In this document: piece by piece, positions 9,791-17,673 of the stretch
Position numbering within the stretch: the stretch's first letter is position 1
How the letters are laid out: the number at the start of each line of letters is the position of its first letter
Source: Peribacillus butanolivorans
GTDB taxonomy: Bacteria; Bacillota; Bacilli; Bacillales; DSM-1321
NCBI RefSeq assembly: GCF_001273755.1
Contig: NZ_LGYA01000001.1
Location: 1,134,856 to 1,198,855, forward strand
Direction: 5' to 3'
DNA: 64,000 bases
The notes under the pieces: generated by a model
The model's input: the letters and a program-made list of their open reading frames with translations, nothing else
What the model was told of the DNA's origin: nothing
The model's database searches: none
Program-made: the position numbers and the translations under genes

Positions 9791-9891
9791 GGGTATATAA
9801 AAGCAAGCACAGTTGTTTAGCTCGATTAGAGCAGCTGACATTCTCATTTCCCCCTTTGACGCCGGTTGGGCTTCCCAACCGGCAATTTTTT
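9791..9891 (+). ncRNA. Candidate small non-coding RNA between ptsI and the SDR gene
   Basis: A near-ideal intrinsic terminator (10-bp GC-rich stem GCCGGTTGGG / CCCAACCGGC, 3-nt loop, T tract at 9886-9891) lies 200 bp after ptsI, which already has its own terminator. It is not downstream of any other CDS. Just upstream are a small hairpin (GCTC-GATTA-GAGC, 9820-9832) and a pyrimidine-rich stretch. A forespore-like promoter is possible (GTTTA at 9772-9776, 14 nt, GGGTATATAA at 9791-9800), which would start the RNA near 9805. No frame longer than a few codons is present. The identity is inferred, not recognised. Confidence 0.45.
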
Positions 9892-9942
9892 GTGTGTTTT
9901 AAGAGAACTTCAAAAAAACACACGAAAAATGATTATTCAGAT

Positions 9943-9971
9943 TTTTCACTTTTCGAATGAAACGATATAAT
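9943..9971 (+). promoter_or_regulatory. Sigma-A-like promoter for the SDR gene
   Basis: TTTTCA at 9943-9948, a 17-bp spacer and a perfect TATAAT at 9966-9971. Expected initiation near 9978 excludes the in-frame ATG at 9970 and supports translation from 10006. Confidence 0.6.
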
Positions 9972-10005
9972 GAAAGTATGTTTTAATGAAAATGGGGGAT
10001 TTGGA

Positions 10006-10792
10006 ATGGACTTACATTTGCAAAAGAAAAATGCTTTGATTTTGGCTTCAAGCCAAGGATTGGGGAAGGCAATAGCGGCAGAACTAGTTAAAGAAGGAGC
10101 CAATGTCATGCTTGCCAGCCGTGATGAAAAAAAACTTGCGGCTGTGCAAAGAGAATTATCACAGCTTGGGGCAGGCAAAGTGGCTTATATGGTAACGGAT
10201 ATAACAAAACCTGTAGATATTAAAACCTTAGTTGAGCAAACTGCAGTAGAATTTGGGGGTATTGATATCCTTATTAATAACGCTGGAGGTCCTCCAGGGG
10301 GGGGCATTTTCTGATTTCAATGATGAAGAATGGCAACAATCTTTCGAACTGAATTTACTGAGCTTCATTCGGACGATTCGAGAGAGCCTGCCATATCTAA
10401 AAAAACAAGGTGGTAAAATTGTTAATATTGCTTCTTCGTCTATTAAGGAGCCGATTCCAGGACTTGTATTATCGAATACATTCCGGACTGCAATTGTTGG
10501 ATTATCAAAAACGTTAGCTTCTGAGTTAGCTCCAGACCAGATATTAATCAATACGGTTGGTCCGGGTAGAATCGCAACAGACCGCATTCAGCATCTTGAT
10601 CAATTTAATGCAGAGAAACAGGGAGTCACTACTGAAGAAATTACTGAAAAATCGATAAATAAAATCCCTCTTGGCCGTTATGGGGAACCTGAGGAATTTG
10701 CGAGATTCGTTACTTTCCTTGTCTCAGGGGCTAATACATACTTAACTGGCCAGTCCTATTTAGTTGATGGAGGCATGGTAAAGTCTATTTAA
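10006..10792 (+). pseudogene. SDR-family oxidoreductase, frameshifted in a G8 run
   Basis: Short-chain dehydrogenase-like protein split into two frames. The first frame (from ATG 10006 after GGGGGA) has the dinucleotide-binding ASSQGLGKAIA motif and INNAGGPPGG, then stops at 10314. The second frame continues from AFSDFNDEEW to the stop at 10792. The break is at eight consecutive G residues, 10297-10304; seven would restore one frame of about 261 residues. The usual SDR Tyr-x-x-x-Lys is replaced (LSNTFRTAIVGLSK, Ser and Arg at those positions), as in the divergent BKR-like SDR subgroup. This is a sequencing error, a true loss or slippage-controlled expression. Confidence 0.85.
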
Positions 10793-10830
10793 TAAAGTAA
10801 TTAATATAAGTAGAATTGAGGAGATTGGTC

Positions 10831-11706
10831 TTGACGAAAATGAACACAGTAATCGGATTTATTGGTATAGGAGTAATGGGAAAAAGCATGGCCGGAAATC
10901 TACTAAAGGCAGGATATGAGGTATATGTCTATACTAGGACGAAAGAAAAGGCAAGCAATCTAATCTCTCAGGGGGCAAAATGGGCAACAACACCTAAGGA
11001 AATCGCACAGCAAACTAACGTAATTATCTCCATGGTTGGATACCCAAGCGATGTCGAAGAAATATATCTTGGTGAACATGGGCTTATCGAGAATGGAAAA
11101 AAGGGTACCTATTTAATTGATATGACTACCTCCACGCCTTCTTTGGCCGTAAGAATAGCCGAAGAAGCGAAGAAAAAAGGCATGGAAGCACTTGATGCCC
11201 CCGTTTCTGGAGGGGATATCGGTGCAAGGGATGCGAAACTTACCATTATGGTCGGCGGAGACATTAAGGCCTTCGAATCTATTCAGACAATTTTTGATAT
11301 CATCGGCAGCAATGTTGTCTATCAAGGTCCAGCGGGATCGGGACAGCACACGAAAATGTGTAATCAAATTGCAATTGCATCTAATATGATCGGGGTTACT
11401 GAAGCGATCTCTTATGCCAAAAAGGCAGGTTTGGATCCAGACCGCGTTCTGCTGAGCATATCATCGGGGGCTGCCGGAAGCTGGTCATTGTCTAATCTTG
11501 TACCTCGAATGGTAAAAGGTGATTTTGAACCTGGTTTTTATATCAAGCATTTTATTAAAGATATGAAAATTGCACTTGATGAAGCGGAAAGAATGGGAAT
11601 GGATGCTCCTGGATTAACCTTGAGCAAATCCTTATATGAGAACCTTGCAGAAGCTGGAGAGGAAAATAGCGGTACTCAGGCTTTATATAAACACTATAAT
11701 AATTAA
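10831..11706 (+). CDS. ykwC: 3-hydroxyisobutyrate dehydrogenase-family NAD(P) enzyme
   Basis: Beta-hydroxyacid dehydrogenase of about 291 residues. An N-terminal Rossmann fold shows GFIGIGVMGKSMAGNLLKAG; DAPVSGGDIGARDAKLTIM is the substrate-binding signature, and the family catalytic Lys lies in GSGQHTKMCNQ. The start is the TTG at 10831, seven bases after GAGGAG; an upstream TTG overlaps that site. The match to B. subtilis YkwC rests on sequence type and position near ptsHI and cheV. The physiological substrate is not established. The distance to the SDR gene suggests possible co-transcription. Confidence 0.8.
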   Translation: MTKMNTVIGFIGIGVMGKSMAGNLLKAGYEVYVYTRTKEKASNLISQGAKWATTPKEIAQQTNVIISMVGYPSDVEEIYLGEHGLIENGKKGTYLIDMTTSTPSLAVRIAEEAKKKGMEALDAPVSGGDIGARDAKLTIMVGGDIKAFESIQTIFDIIGSNVVYQGPAGSGQHTKMCNQIAIASNMIGVTEAISYAKKAGLDPDRVLLSISSGAAGSWSLSNLVPRMVKGDFEPGFYIKHFIKDMKIALDEAERMGMDAPGLTLSKSLYENLAEAGEENSGTQALYKHYNN

Positions 11707-11773
11707 AGTGCTACCTTCTCTTTCTTATGAATAAGCTGAAAGCGACAGCCTTTACAAAAAGGAGCGATCGTTT

Positions 11774-12139
11774 ATGGGCGAATTCGATGACATTAACATG
11801 AAATTTCAAGAATTAGAAGATGGCCGATACATTGTTCGGATTGAAGGTTTTAAACGCGAAAAAACCATTAACCAAACAAAGCCCATTCGATGGGAGTTAA
11901 AATTAATGAATGAAAGTCCACTAATTCTGCCGGTGAAATTCAGCCATATTGAAACAAATGCCGGTTTCCAGATTCTGATGCGTGAGTTAAAAAGTTTAGG
12001 TCATTCGAAGCCGCGTTCCGCAAAGGAATTTGAAGAAGTGATGGCAGATTTACTTGGATCGATCGTTGAGGTGAGCCTTACGACAACAAATAAGGAAGAA
12101 GGTTATCGCGAAATTCGGTTTTTACGGAGATTATATTAA
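11774..12139 (+). CDS. Conserved hypothetical protein
   Basis: A 121-residue soluble, charged protein with a good Shine-Dalgarno (AAAGGAG) before the ATG. The sequence mixes beta-strand-like segments (YIVRIEGFKRE, IRWELKLM) with a C-terminal basic REIRFLRRLY. I do not recognise the family. Size and composition recall phage-type single-strand-DNA-associated proteins, but this is only an impression. It is monocistronic with its own terminator. Confidence 0.65.
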   Translation: MGEFDDINMKFQELEDGRYIVRIEGFKREKTINQTKPIRWELKLMNESPLILPVKFSHIETNAGFQILMRELKSLGHSKPRSAKEFEEVMADLLGSIVEVSLTTTNKEEGYREIRFLRRLY

Positions 12140-12194
12140 CCAATAAAAAGTTTTGTGGAGAATTGTTAGTAGCATGAAAATTTTTAAGAATAGG

Positions 12195-12237
12195 AAAGTG
12201 GCCTTCAATAGTTCAATCAATTGAAGGCCACTTTTTT
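12195..12237. terminator. Terminator between convergent genes
   Basis: A 15-bp stem (AAAGTGGCCTTCAAT / ATTGAAGGCCACTTT) with a 10-nt loop, ending in a T run at 12232-12237 on the plus strand. It may also serve patA on the minus strand. Confidence 0.85.
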
Positions 12238-12239
12238 GT

Positions 12240-13391
12240 TCAATTATTCTTAAGTAAAAAAGCTTCAATACGGTCTAAAGCCATTTTCAGAGTTTCCATT
12301 GAATACGCATATGAAATCCTAAAGTACCCTTCACCTAGTGAAGAAAAAGCATCACCGGGGACTACAGCCACTTTTTCCTGTTTCACAAGTTTGAGACAGA
12401 ATTCAAGTGAAGAAGTGAAACCTTCAGGCAGCTTCACAAAGAAGTAAAAGGCACCATTTGGTTTGACTATTTCTAAATTCATTGCTTGTAAGCGGTTGTA
12501 TACGTATTCTCTTCTCAGGGCATACTCGGACTTCATGGGAAGGGCATCATTCTTGCCTGCTGTTAAAGCAGCCAAAGCAGCTCTTTGAGAAATGGAAGAG
12601 GCACAGGTCACATTATATTGATGGACCTTTAGAATATGCTGAGAGATAGCTACAGGCGCAAATAGAAGGCCAATTCTCCAACCAGTCATCGAATGAGACT
12701 TGGATAAACCGTTTAAGACGATGGTTTGGTCCTTTAAATAAGTGGCAATCGATACATGTTTTTGATCAAATACGAGCTCGCTGTATATCTCATCCGCCAA
12801 AATGAAGATATCTTTGTCCCGTACGAGCTCGGCGATATCCTTTAATTCGTCAGCAGACAATGTGACTCCAGTTGGATTTGAAGGATACGGCAGAACGATG
12901 CATCGTGTATTATCAGTTATGTATTGTTCAATGATATCTGCAGTTAAACGAAATCCATTTTTGGTTGTATCCGCATAGATAGGGGCTGCTCCACACATTT
13001 TGATAATCGGTTCATAGCCTGGATATACAGGGCCAGGGAGTATCACTTCATTCCCGGGGGTGAGAATGGTCCGGAATGTAACGTCGATACCCTCGCTTGC
13101 ACCTGAAGTTACTATGACTTCATTCGCTGGATCATAGGTAAGCTGGTATTTATCTTTTACATATTCAGATGCGGCTTCCCTTAATTCTAAATAACCGGCA
13201 TTATGAGTATAAACCGTATAATCATTATCAATAGCTTGTTTGGCCGCTTCTTTAATATGCAGCGGGGTTGGAAAATCTGGCTGTCCTATCGTTAAGGAAA
13301 TGGTTCCTTCGATATCAGCGACCATATTGTAAAATTTACGGATTCCTGATATTTGAACTTCTTTTACTAGAGGGTTTACTAAATGCTCCAT
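12240..13391 (-). CDS. patA: Aminotransferase PatA (N-acetyl-LL-diaminopimelate aminotransferase)
   Basis: PLP-dependent class I/II aminotransferase of 383 residues. In B. subtilis, PatA makes N-acetyl-LL-diaminopimelate in the acetylase branch of lysine and cell-wall DAP synthesis. Seen here: LTIGQPDFPTP, the PYPSNPTG block, and the PLP lysine in LNGLSKSHSMTGWRIG. Two other enzymes of the same branch, dapH and dapL, lie at 29.4-31.3 kb but not in one operon with it. The order patA near cheV and ykyB matches B. subtilis. Related aminotransferases of other specificity cannot be fully excluded. Confidence 0.85.
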   Translation of the reverse strand: MEHLVNPLVKEVQISGIRKFYNMVADIEGTISLTIGQPDFPTPLHIKEAAKQAIDNDYTVYTHNAGYLELREAASEYVKDKYQLTYDPANEVIVTSGASEGIDVTFRTILTPGNEVILPGPVYPGYEPIIKMCGAAPIYADTTKNGFRLTADIIEQYITDNTRCIVLPYPSNPTGVTLSADELKDIAELVRDKDIFILADEIYSELVFDQKHVSIATYLKDQTIVLNGLSKSHSMTGWRIGLLFAPVAISQHILKVHQYNVTCASSISQRAALAALTAGKNDALPMKSEYALRREYVYNRLQAMNLEIVKPNGAFYFFVKLPEGFTSSLEFCLKLVKQEKVAVVPGDAFSSLGEGYFRISYAYSMETLKMALDRIEAFLLKNN

Positions 13392-13491
13392 CTATGAATA
13401 TCCTCCCTTTTCATACTTCATGAGATTATGTACTATGTTTGACGGATTCACTCTATTTTATCATTTAGTTTGGATGGGGGAGAAATACTTT

Positions 13492-13518
13492 TTGAGATTA
13501 ATGAAATAAAGGTATAAT
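13492..13518 (+). promoter_or_regulatory. Promoter of corA
   Basis: TTGAGA at 13492-13497 and a perfect TATAAT at 13513-13518, with a short 15-bp spacer. Initiation would fall about 25 bp before the corA start. Confidence 0.5.
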
Positions 13519-13550
13519 GAGAATTAAGAAAATTTTGAGGGTTGATACAT

Positions 13551-14525
13551 ATGATAAGGACTTGTGCTATAACTTCAGATCAGGAAGTCAATTTTGATTT
13601 GCCACTAGTGGAAATGAATAATCCGGATATTGAGTGGTATTGGGTAGATTTTTCAAATCCTACAGAAAAGGAAATTGAACTTTTATCGAGTCATTTTCAC
13701 TTTCATCCGCTGGCTATTGAAGACTGTCTGGATGACTTTAACCAGCGTCCAAAAATGGATTTTTATGAGGGGTACCAATTTATTGTTATACATGCTCTCA
13801 GGCAAAAGGTCTTTAGAGCTGTCGAACTTGATATGTTTGTGGGAGAAAAATGGTTAGTCACATTTCATAAGGAGGAGCTGCTTGAACTTGAGACGGTGTG
13901 GAAGGAAGTCCATCAAAATAACATGCTAAAGCAGGGTCCTTTTTTTCTAATGCATAGATTGATTGATCGGATCGTCGATGAATTTTTTCCACCTGTATAT
14001 AAAATGGAAAGCGAATTAAGTAGTATCGAGGATAATACCGAAAATGAAACCATTACAGACTTGATGGATCAGTTATTTGATTTACGTACGGATATGTCAA
14101 AACTTCGCCGAACTATACTACCGATGCGTGATTTACTTTACAGGATGATTTCGTCCGAGCGGCTTAATTATTTAAAAGATCAGCATCTGTATTTTAATGA
14201 TGTTTACGATCACCTACTTAAATTAACCGAAATGTTGGAATCATACCGGGATTTTTCATCTGATATCCGGGATAGCTATTTGTCTGTTAACTCTAATAAT
14301 ATGAATTCGACGATGATGACTTTGACTGTCATTACTACCATTTTCATGCCGCTGACTTTTATAGTAGGTGTGTATGGGATGAACTTTCAATATATGCCCG
14401 AATTAAACTGGCACTATGGCTATTTCCTGGTCCTCGGAATGATGGGGGGAATTGCGCTGATGATGTTTTTATACTTTGTTAAAAAAGGTTGGCTGAATCC
14501 TAGAAAAAGATCAAGAAAGAGCTAA
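13551..14525 (+). CDS. corA: CorA-family magnesium transporter
   Basis: Pentameric magnesium/divalent cation channel of 324 residues. A long N-terminal soluble domain includes the helical segment around AIEDCLDDFNQRPK. Two C-terminal membrane helices flank the selectivity motif YGMNF (Gly-Met-Asn), and a basic tail follows. The start at ATG 13551 is supported by TGAGGG at 13536-13541; the TTG at 13542 sits on the ribosome site. Substrate preference within the family (Mg, Co, Zn) cannot be set from sequence. Confidence 0.9.
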   Translation: MIRTCAITSDQEVNFDLPLVEMNNPDIEWYWVDFSNPTEKEIELLSSHFHFHPLAIEDCLDDFNQRPKMDFYEGYQFIVIHALRQKVFRAVELDMFVGEKWLVTFHKEELLELETVWKEVHQNNMLKQGPFFLMHRLIDRIVDEFFPPVYKMESELSSIEDNTENETITDLMDQLFDLRTDMSKLRRTILPMRDLLYRMISSERLNYLKDQHLYFNDVYDHLLKLTEMLESYRDFSSDIRDSYLSVNSNNMNSTMMTLTVITTIFMPLTFIVGVYGMNFQYMPELNWHYGYFLVLGMMGGIALMMFLYFVKKGWLNPRKRSRKS

Positions 14526-14636
14526 AAATATCCAGCTAATCAGCTTTTTTCAATGAAAGCTATATTAATTTGATACTTTATTTTGATATAATAAAAAAAG
14601 AATAAAATACCAAATTTATGAATATGAGGTGTTTAA

Positions 14637-15143
14637 ATGGAAGTTGGGGTTGTTGAAAGCCCAGTGGAAAGAGGAGAGTATGCTGGATTTTGGCTGCGCT
14701 TTGGCGCGAATATTATTGATGGTATTATAATCGGGATACCTACCGGAATCATATCGGTTTTTGTAAGTATTTTTTGGAGTGGCGCGATGATGGAATTACA
14801 GGAATCGACAATCGATCCTAATTACGAGGCATCATTGAGTGATATATTCGTTTTCCTGGCAGGAGCAATTATCATTCTATTTTTATCTTTACTTATAAGC
14901 TTTCTTTATTATACTTTATTACATTCCTCGAAATGGCAAGGCAGCGTCGGGAAAATACTCCTAAATATTAAAGTGACGGATTTAAATGGAGGACGAATAG
15001 GGTTTGGTAGAGCTACAGGGCGTTATTTTGCGACGATCATATCAGGGATGATCTTTTATATCGGCTATATCATGGCAGGGTTTACATCGAAAAAACAGGC
15101 ACTTCACGATATGATTGCAGGTACGGTAGTAGTCAAAAAATGA
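14637..15143 (+). CDS. RDD-family membrane protein
   Basis: A 168-residue protein with the RDD signature: Arg and Asp in FWLRFGANIIDGIIIG and a further Asp near the C-terminus in KKQALHDMIAGTVVVKK. About four membrane helices are present. RDD proteins are mostly uncharacterised; some act in ion transport or stress tolerance. It appears monocistronic, with a terminator immediately after. Confidence 0.8.
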   Translation: MEVGVVESPVERGEYAGFWLRFGANIIDGIIIGIPTGIISVFVSIFWSGAMMELQESTIDPNYEASLSDIFVFLAGAIIILFLSLLISFLYYTLLHSSKWQGSVGKILLNIKVTDLNGGRIGFGRATGRYFATIISGMIFYIGYIMAGFTSKKQALHDMIAGTVVVKK

Positions 15144-15149
15144 TCATGG

Positions 15150-15184
15150 AAAAAAGGGGACTCTGATATGAGCTCCCTTTTTTT
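15150..15184 (+). terminator. Terminator after the RDD gene
   Basis: An A-rich 5' arm with GGGGACTC pairs with GAGCTCCC (one bulge) and runs into T7, immediately after the stop. Confidence 0.7.
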
Positions 15185-15237
15185 GTTTGGCTTAAATAGA
15201 TAATCTCTTCTTGATTCTATTTTTCTTACCATTGCAC

Positions 15238-15264
15238 TAAACAAAAGACGAAAGAAACCGAATT
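15238..15264 (+). promoter_or_regulatory. SigD-like promoter of cheV
   Basis: TAAA at 15238-15241, a 15-bp spacer and ACCGAATT at 15257-15264, close to the motility sigma factor consensus TAAA-N15-GCCGATAT. Placement about 110 bp before cheV, a SigD-regulated type of gene, supports it. A sigma-A-like TATAAT also lies near 15285. Confidence 0.5.
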
Positions 15265-15373
15265 ATTAGGTATGAGTTCATTTATAATATCATCGTAGGT
15301 CTATTTGACCAAAAAAAATATTATTTTAGATAATGGTATATATGAAAAAGTAAGGGAAGGGCGAGATAAAGCA

Positions 15374-16279
15374 ATGGAAGCAAATAAAGGGATTTTACTA
15401 GAAAGTGGAACGAATGAGCTAGAGATTGTTGAATTCGGCATAGGAAAGAATAAATTTGGCATCAATGTAATTAAGGTAAAGGAAATCATTAATCCAGTAC
15501 ATATCACGCTTGTTCCTCATTCACATCCAAATGTTGAAGGAATTATTGAGCTTCGCGGGGAGGTACTACCGGTTGTAAATGTAGCGGATGCCCTAGGATT
15601 TCCAGCATCGGGAACACCAGAGCAAGATAAATTCATAGTCGCTGAATTCAATCAGCAAAAAGTGGTGTTCCATGTCCATACGGTGACACAGATACACCGC
15701 ATCTCTTGGACTCAAATTGAAAAGCCTTCGGATATGTATCAGGGATTGGAAAGTCAGATTATCGGTGTAATAAAATTAAACAGTGAAATGATTTTATTAC
15801 TTGATTTTGAAAAAGTAGTGGTTGAAATCAATCCGAATTCAGGAATCAGCGTCCAGCAGGTTAAAAAGCTGGGTCACCGGCAAAATTCAGAAAAGAGAAT
15901 ACTTATTGCAGAGGATTCTCCATTACTGAGAAAGCTACTGTTTGATACATTGTCAGAAGCGGGGTTTAAACACCTAGTGTTTTATGAAAATGGGCTAGAT
16001 GCATTAAATTATTTAGAGAGTTTGATCGAATCAGGAAAGCAGGTTGTTGAAGAAGTGCAATTGGTGATTACTGATATTGAGATGCCTCAAATGGACGGTC
16101 ATCATCTAACTAGAAGAATCAAGGAAAATAGCGAACTTACTGTATTGCCAGTTATTATTTTCTCCTCATTGATTACGGATAGCCTGCGCCATAAAGGGCA
16201 AGTTGTTAGGGCTGATGCACAAATCAGCAAACCTGAAATCGCTGCTCTAATAGATTTGATAGACAAATTTGCTTTATAG
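15374..16279 (+). CDS. cheV: Chemotaxis coupling protein CheV
   Basis: Couples chemoreceptors to CheA and takes part in adaptation. About 301 residues: an N-terminal CheW-like domain (GIGKNKFGINVIKVKEII, EGIIELRGEVLPVVNV) and a C-terminal receiver domain with acidic pocket AEDSPLL, phosphorylated Asp in VITDIEMPQMDG and a Lys in ISKPE. The start at ATG 15374 (MEANKGILLESGTNELEIV) matches the family; the open frame reaches back to a TTG at 15305, but those residues are not conserved and lie close to the candidate promoters. The neighbour ykyB is the same as in B. subtilis. Confidence 0.93.
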   Translation: MEANKGILLESGTNELEIVEFGIGKNKFGINVIKVKEIINPVHITLVPHSHPNVEGIIELRGEVLPVVNVADALGFPASGTPEQDKFIVAEFNQQKVVFHVHTVTQIHRISWTQIEKPSDMYQGLESQIIGVIKLNSEMILLLDFEKVVVEINPNSGISVQQVKKLGHRQNSEKRILIAEDSPLLRKLLFDTLSEAGFKHLVFYENGLDALNYLESLIESGKQVVEEVQLVITDIEMPQMDGHHLTRRIKENSELTVLPVIIFSSLITDSLRHKGQVVRADAQISKPEIAALIDLIDKFAL

Positions 16280-16286
16280 CATTGGA

Positions 16287-16325
16287 AAACGGGCCGAGGG
16301 TGTATAACCTCTCGTCCCGTTTTTA
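16287..16325. terminator. Terminator between cheV and ykyB
   Basis: An interrupted stem, AAACGGG-CGAGG with CCTCTCG-CCCGTTT, followed by T5 on the plus strand, between convergent genes. Confidence 0.75.
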
Positions 16326-16343
16326 TTATCCAATTTTTACCCT

Positions 16344-16850
16344 TTAATACTTGGAACCTTTTCCTAAAAAAGAGGAGGGGAATGGATTATGAAATGGCTG
16401 CTTGACCGGGCCCCGTCCGTAAGGCCTTTTCTCAGTATTGGTAGAGTTCGGCTTCTTTTCACCTGCTTGTCCAACGTAAGATTGTAAGATTTGCTTTGCC
16501 TTGGATAATGACAAGGAGGCTTTAGGGTTCCGTATGGATGCTGCCCGGCTGCCGAGGTGGGGTAGATTTTTCAAGTCTTCCTTAGTAGGAGGTAGGTGAA
16601 AAACATATGATCCGCATTCGACAATTACGTCGGATTGTTGTGCGGCAAAGCGAGGGTTATCAGAGAAATGAAGTCCAATCTTCTTCGCTTTTCCTTCTTG
16701 CATTAGCTTGTTTAATGCAAGCCGTTTTAAATTATATAAATTTTTAGGTTCCAATGCAGTCTTCGCATGTTTATTTACAATAAACACGGCCTGGGCAAGG
16801 GAGTTAATCGAAAACTCATCCATTTCAGAATGTCCTTTCGTGTGGTTCAT
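16344..16850 (-). CDS. ykyB: YkyB-family protein
   Basis: A 168-residue conserved Bacillus protein. The recognisable core is AVFIVNKHAKTALEPKNLY, KKIGLHFSDNPRFAAQQSDV, FHLPPTKEDLKNLPHLG and SLSKAKQILQSYVG. The C-terminus is basic and proline-rich. The function is unknown. It is convergent with cheV, as in B. subtilis, which supports orthology. Several in-frame Met codons near the N-terminus leave the exact start open. Confidence 0.85.
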   Translation of the reverse strand: MNHTKGHSEMDEFSINSLAQAVFIVNKHAKTALEPKNLYNLKRLALNKLMQEGKAKKIGLHFSDNPRFAAQQSDVIVECGSYVFHLPPTKEDLKNLPHLGSRAASIRNPKASLSLSKAKQILQSYVGQAGEKKPNSTNTEKRPYGRGPVKQPFHNPFPSSFLGKGSKY

Positions 16851-16959
16851 TATAGAAACTCCTTTTCTTCATAAGGTGAGAAGGAAAGAAACAGGCTTCC
16901 TTCAATAATTTCCTGCTTTTATAGTAATAATAAATAGAGACGGTGCCTACGAGCCTGAT

Positions 16960-17043
16960 TATAATATGAAATAAATGCATTTACATCTCTAGGGGATGAC
17001 AATCCATTCCCAACACTTTACCATCTATGCATTTCATATTATA
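16960..17043. repeat. Long interrupted inverted repeat
   Basis: TATAATATGAAA...TGCAT (16960-16980, with a 4-nt insertion) is the reverse complement of ATGCATTTCATATTATA at 17027-17043, enclosing a 46-nt centre. It could fold into one cruciform or RNA hairpin. The rest of 16851-17140 shows no gene. Confidence 0.55.
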
Positions 17044-17140
17044 CCACTTCAAAATATATAAGGAAGTAAAATTCTATTTCACACCAATCATTCATTAAGA
17101 ATGGGGACTAGAGAAACAGGTTGTACCAACCATATGGAAA

Positions 17141-17171
17141 AGAAAAAAGAAGGCGTTTCATGACGCCTTCT
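17141..17171 (-). terminator. Terminator of the Tyr/Pro-rich gene
   Basis: A 9-bp stem AGAAGGCGT / ACGCCTTCT; on the minus strand it is followed by a T-rich run (TTTTTTCTTTT). Confidence 0.8.
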
Positions 17172-17180
17172 GTGCAATCG

Positions 17181-17555
17181 TTAATGTGTGTATATATTAA
17201 TATTTTCAGACACTCCAGCCTGTGCTCCAAATTGTTGCGGATATCCAGCCTGTGCTCCAAATTGTTGCGGATAGCCCTGAAAACCTTGATAAGCAGGATA
17301 AGGAGGATAAGCGGGCGGATAGGGAGGAGGATATGGCGGGTAGTACGGACGGTTGTTGAATAGTAAGGGGCCTATTGCTAATCCTGCAACAAAAGCAACA
17401 GGCGCTAATAAAGGAAAGAAAGGAAAGAATCGTTCGTCATTCCAATGTTTAGGTCCATATTCATTTCCGTATTCATTCGTGTATGCATTTCGGTATTCAT
17501 TCTGTAGCATTATAGTTTGTGGATAGGGGTAGTAAGGAAAATACTGTGTTTGCAT
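17181..17555 (-). CDS. Tyr/Pro/Gly-rich small protein, coat-like composition
   Basis: A 124-residue low-complexity protein: a Tyr/Asn-rich N-terminus (EYRNAYTNEYGNEYG), one hydrophobic segment (about residues 48-65, PLLAPVAFVAGLAIGPLLF), a Pro/Tyr repeat region (YPPYPPPYPPAYPPYP) and two tandem GYPQQFGAQA units. Such composition is common in spore-surface or membrane-associated small proteins of Bacillus, but no family was recognised. It has its own terminator and is divergent from crcB. Confidence 0.6.
   Translation of the reverse strand: MQTQYFPYYPYPQTIMLQNEYRNAYTNEYGNEYGPKHWNDERFFPFFPLLAPVAFVAGLAIGPLLFNNRPYYPPYPPPYPPAYPPYPAYQGFQGYPQQFGAQAGYPQQFGAQAGVSENINIYTH
17214..17273. repeat. Perfect 30-bp tandem repeat inside a CDS
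   Basis: Two identical adjacent 30-bp units (17214-17243 and 17244-17273) encode two copies of a 10-residue motif in the Tyr/Pro-rich protein. The identity at nucleotide level implies a recent duplication and likely copy-number variation between strains. Confidence 0.95.
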
Positions 17556-17628
17556 AAATAGCCTCCTTTTCTCAAATTCTTTACATAGTATGGTTTTTTT
17601 TCAGAAAAGAGCCTGTATCATCTTAATC

Positions 17629-17637
17629 TGTTATAAT
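17629..17637 (+). promoter_or_regulatory. Extended -10 promoter for the crcB pair
   Basis: TG-T-TATAAT at 17629-17637, a perfect extended -10 element 36 bp before the first crcB start; the -35 is weak. No fluoride riboswitch consensus was seen in 17556-17673. Confidence 0.5.
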
Positions 17638-17673
17638 GAATCTACTTGTGAGAAAAAATTTGAGGTGATTACA

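Noticed and set aside
12195..12237. Long inverted repeat considered as an insertion-sequence end
   Set aside because: The arms end in a T run between convergent genes, which is a standard terminator.
17556..17673. Fluoride riboswitch before the crcB pair
   Set aside because: The conserved pseudoknot sequence of the crcB motif is not present; only a promoter is visible.
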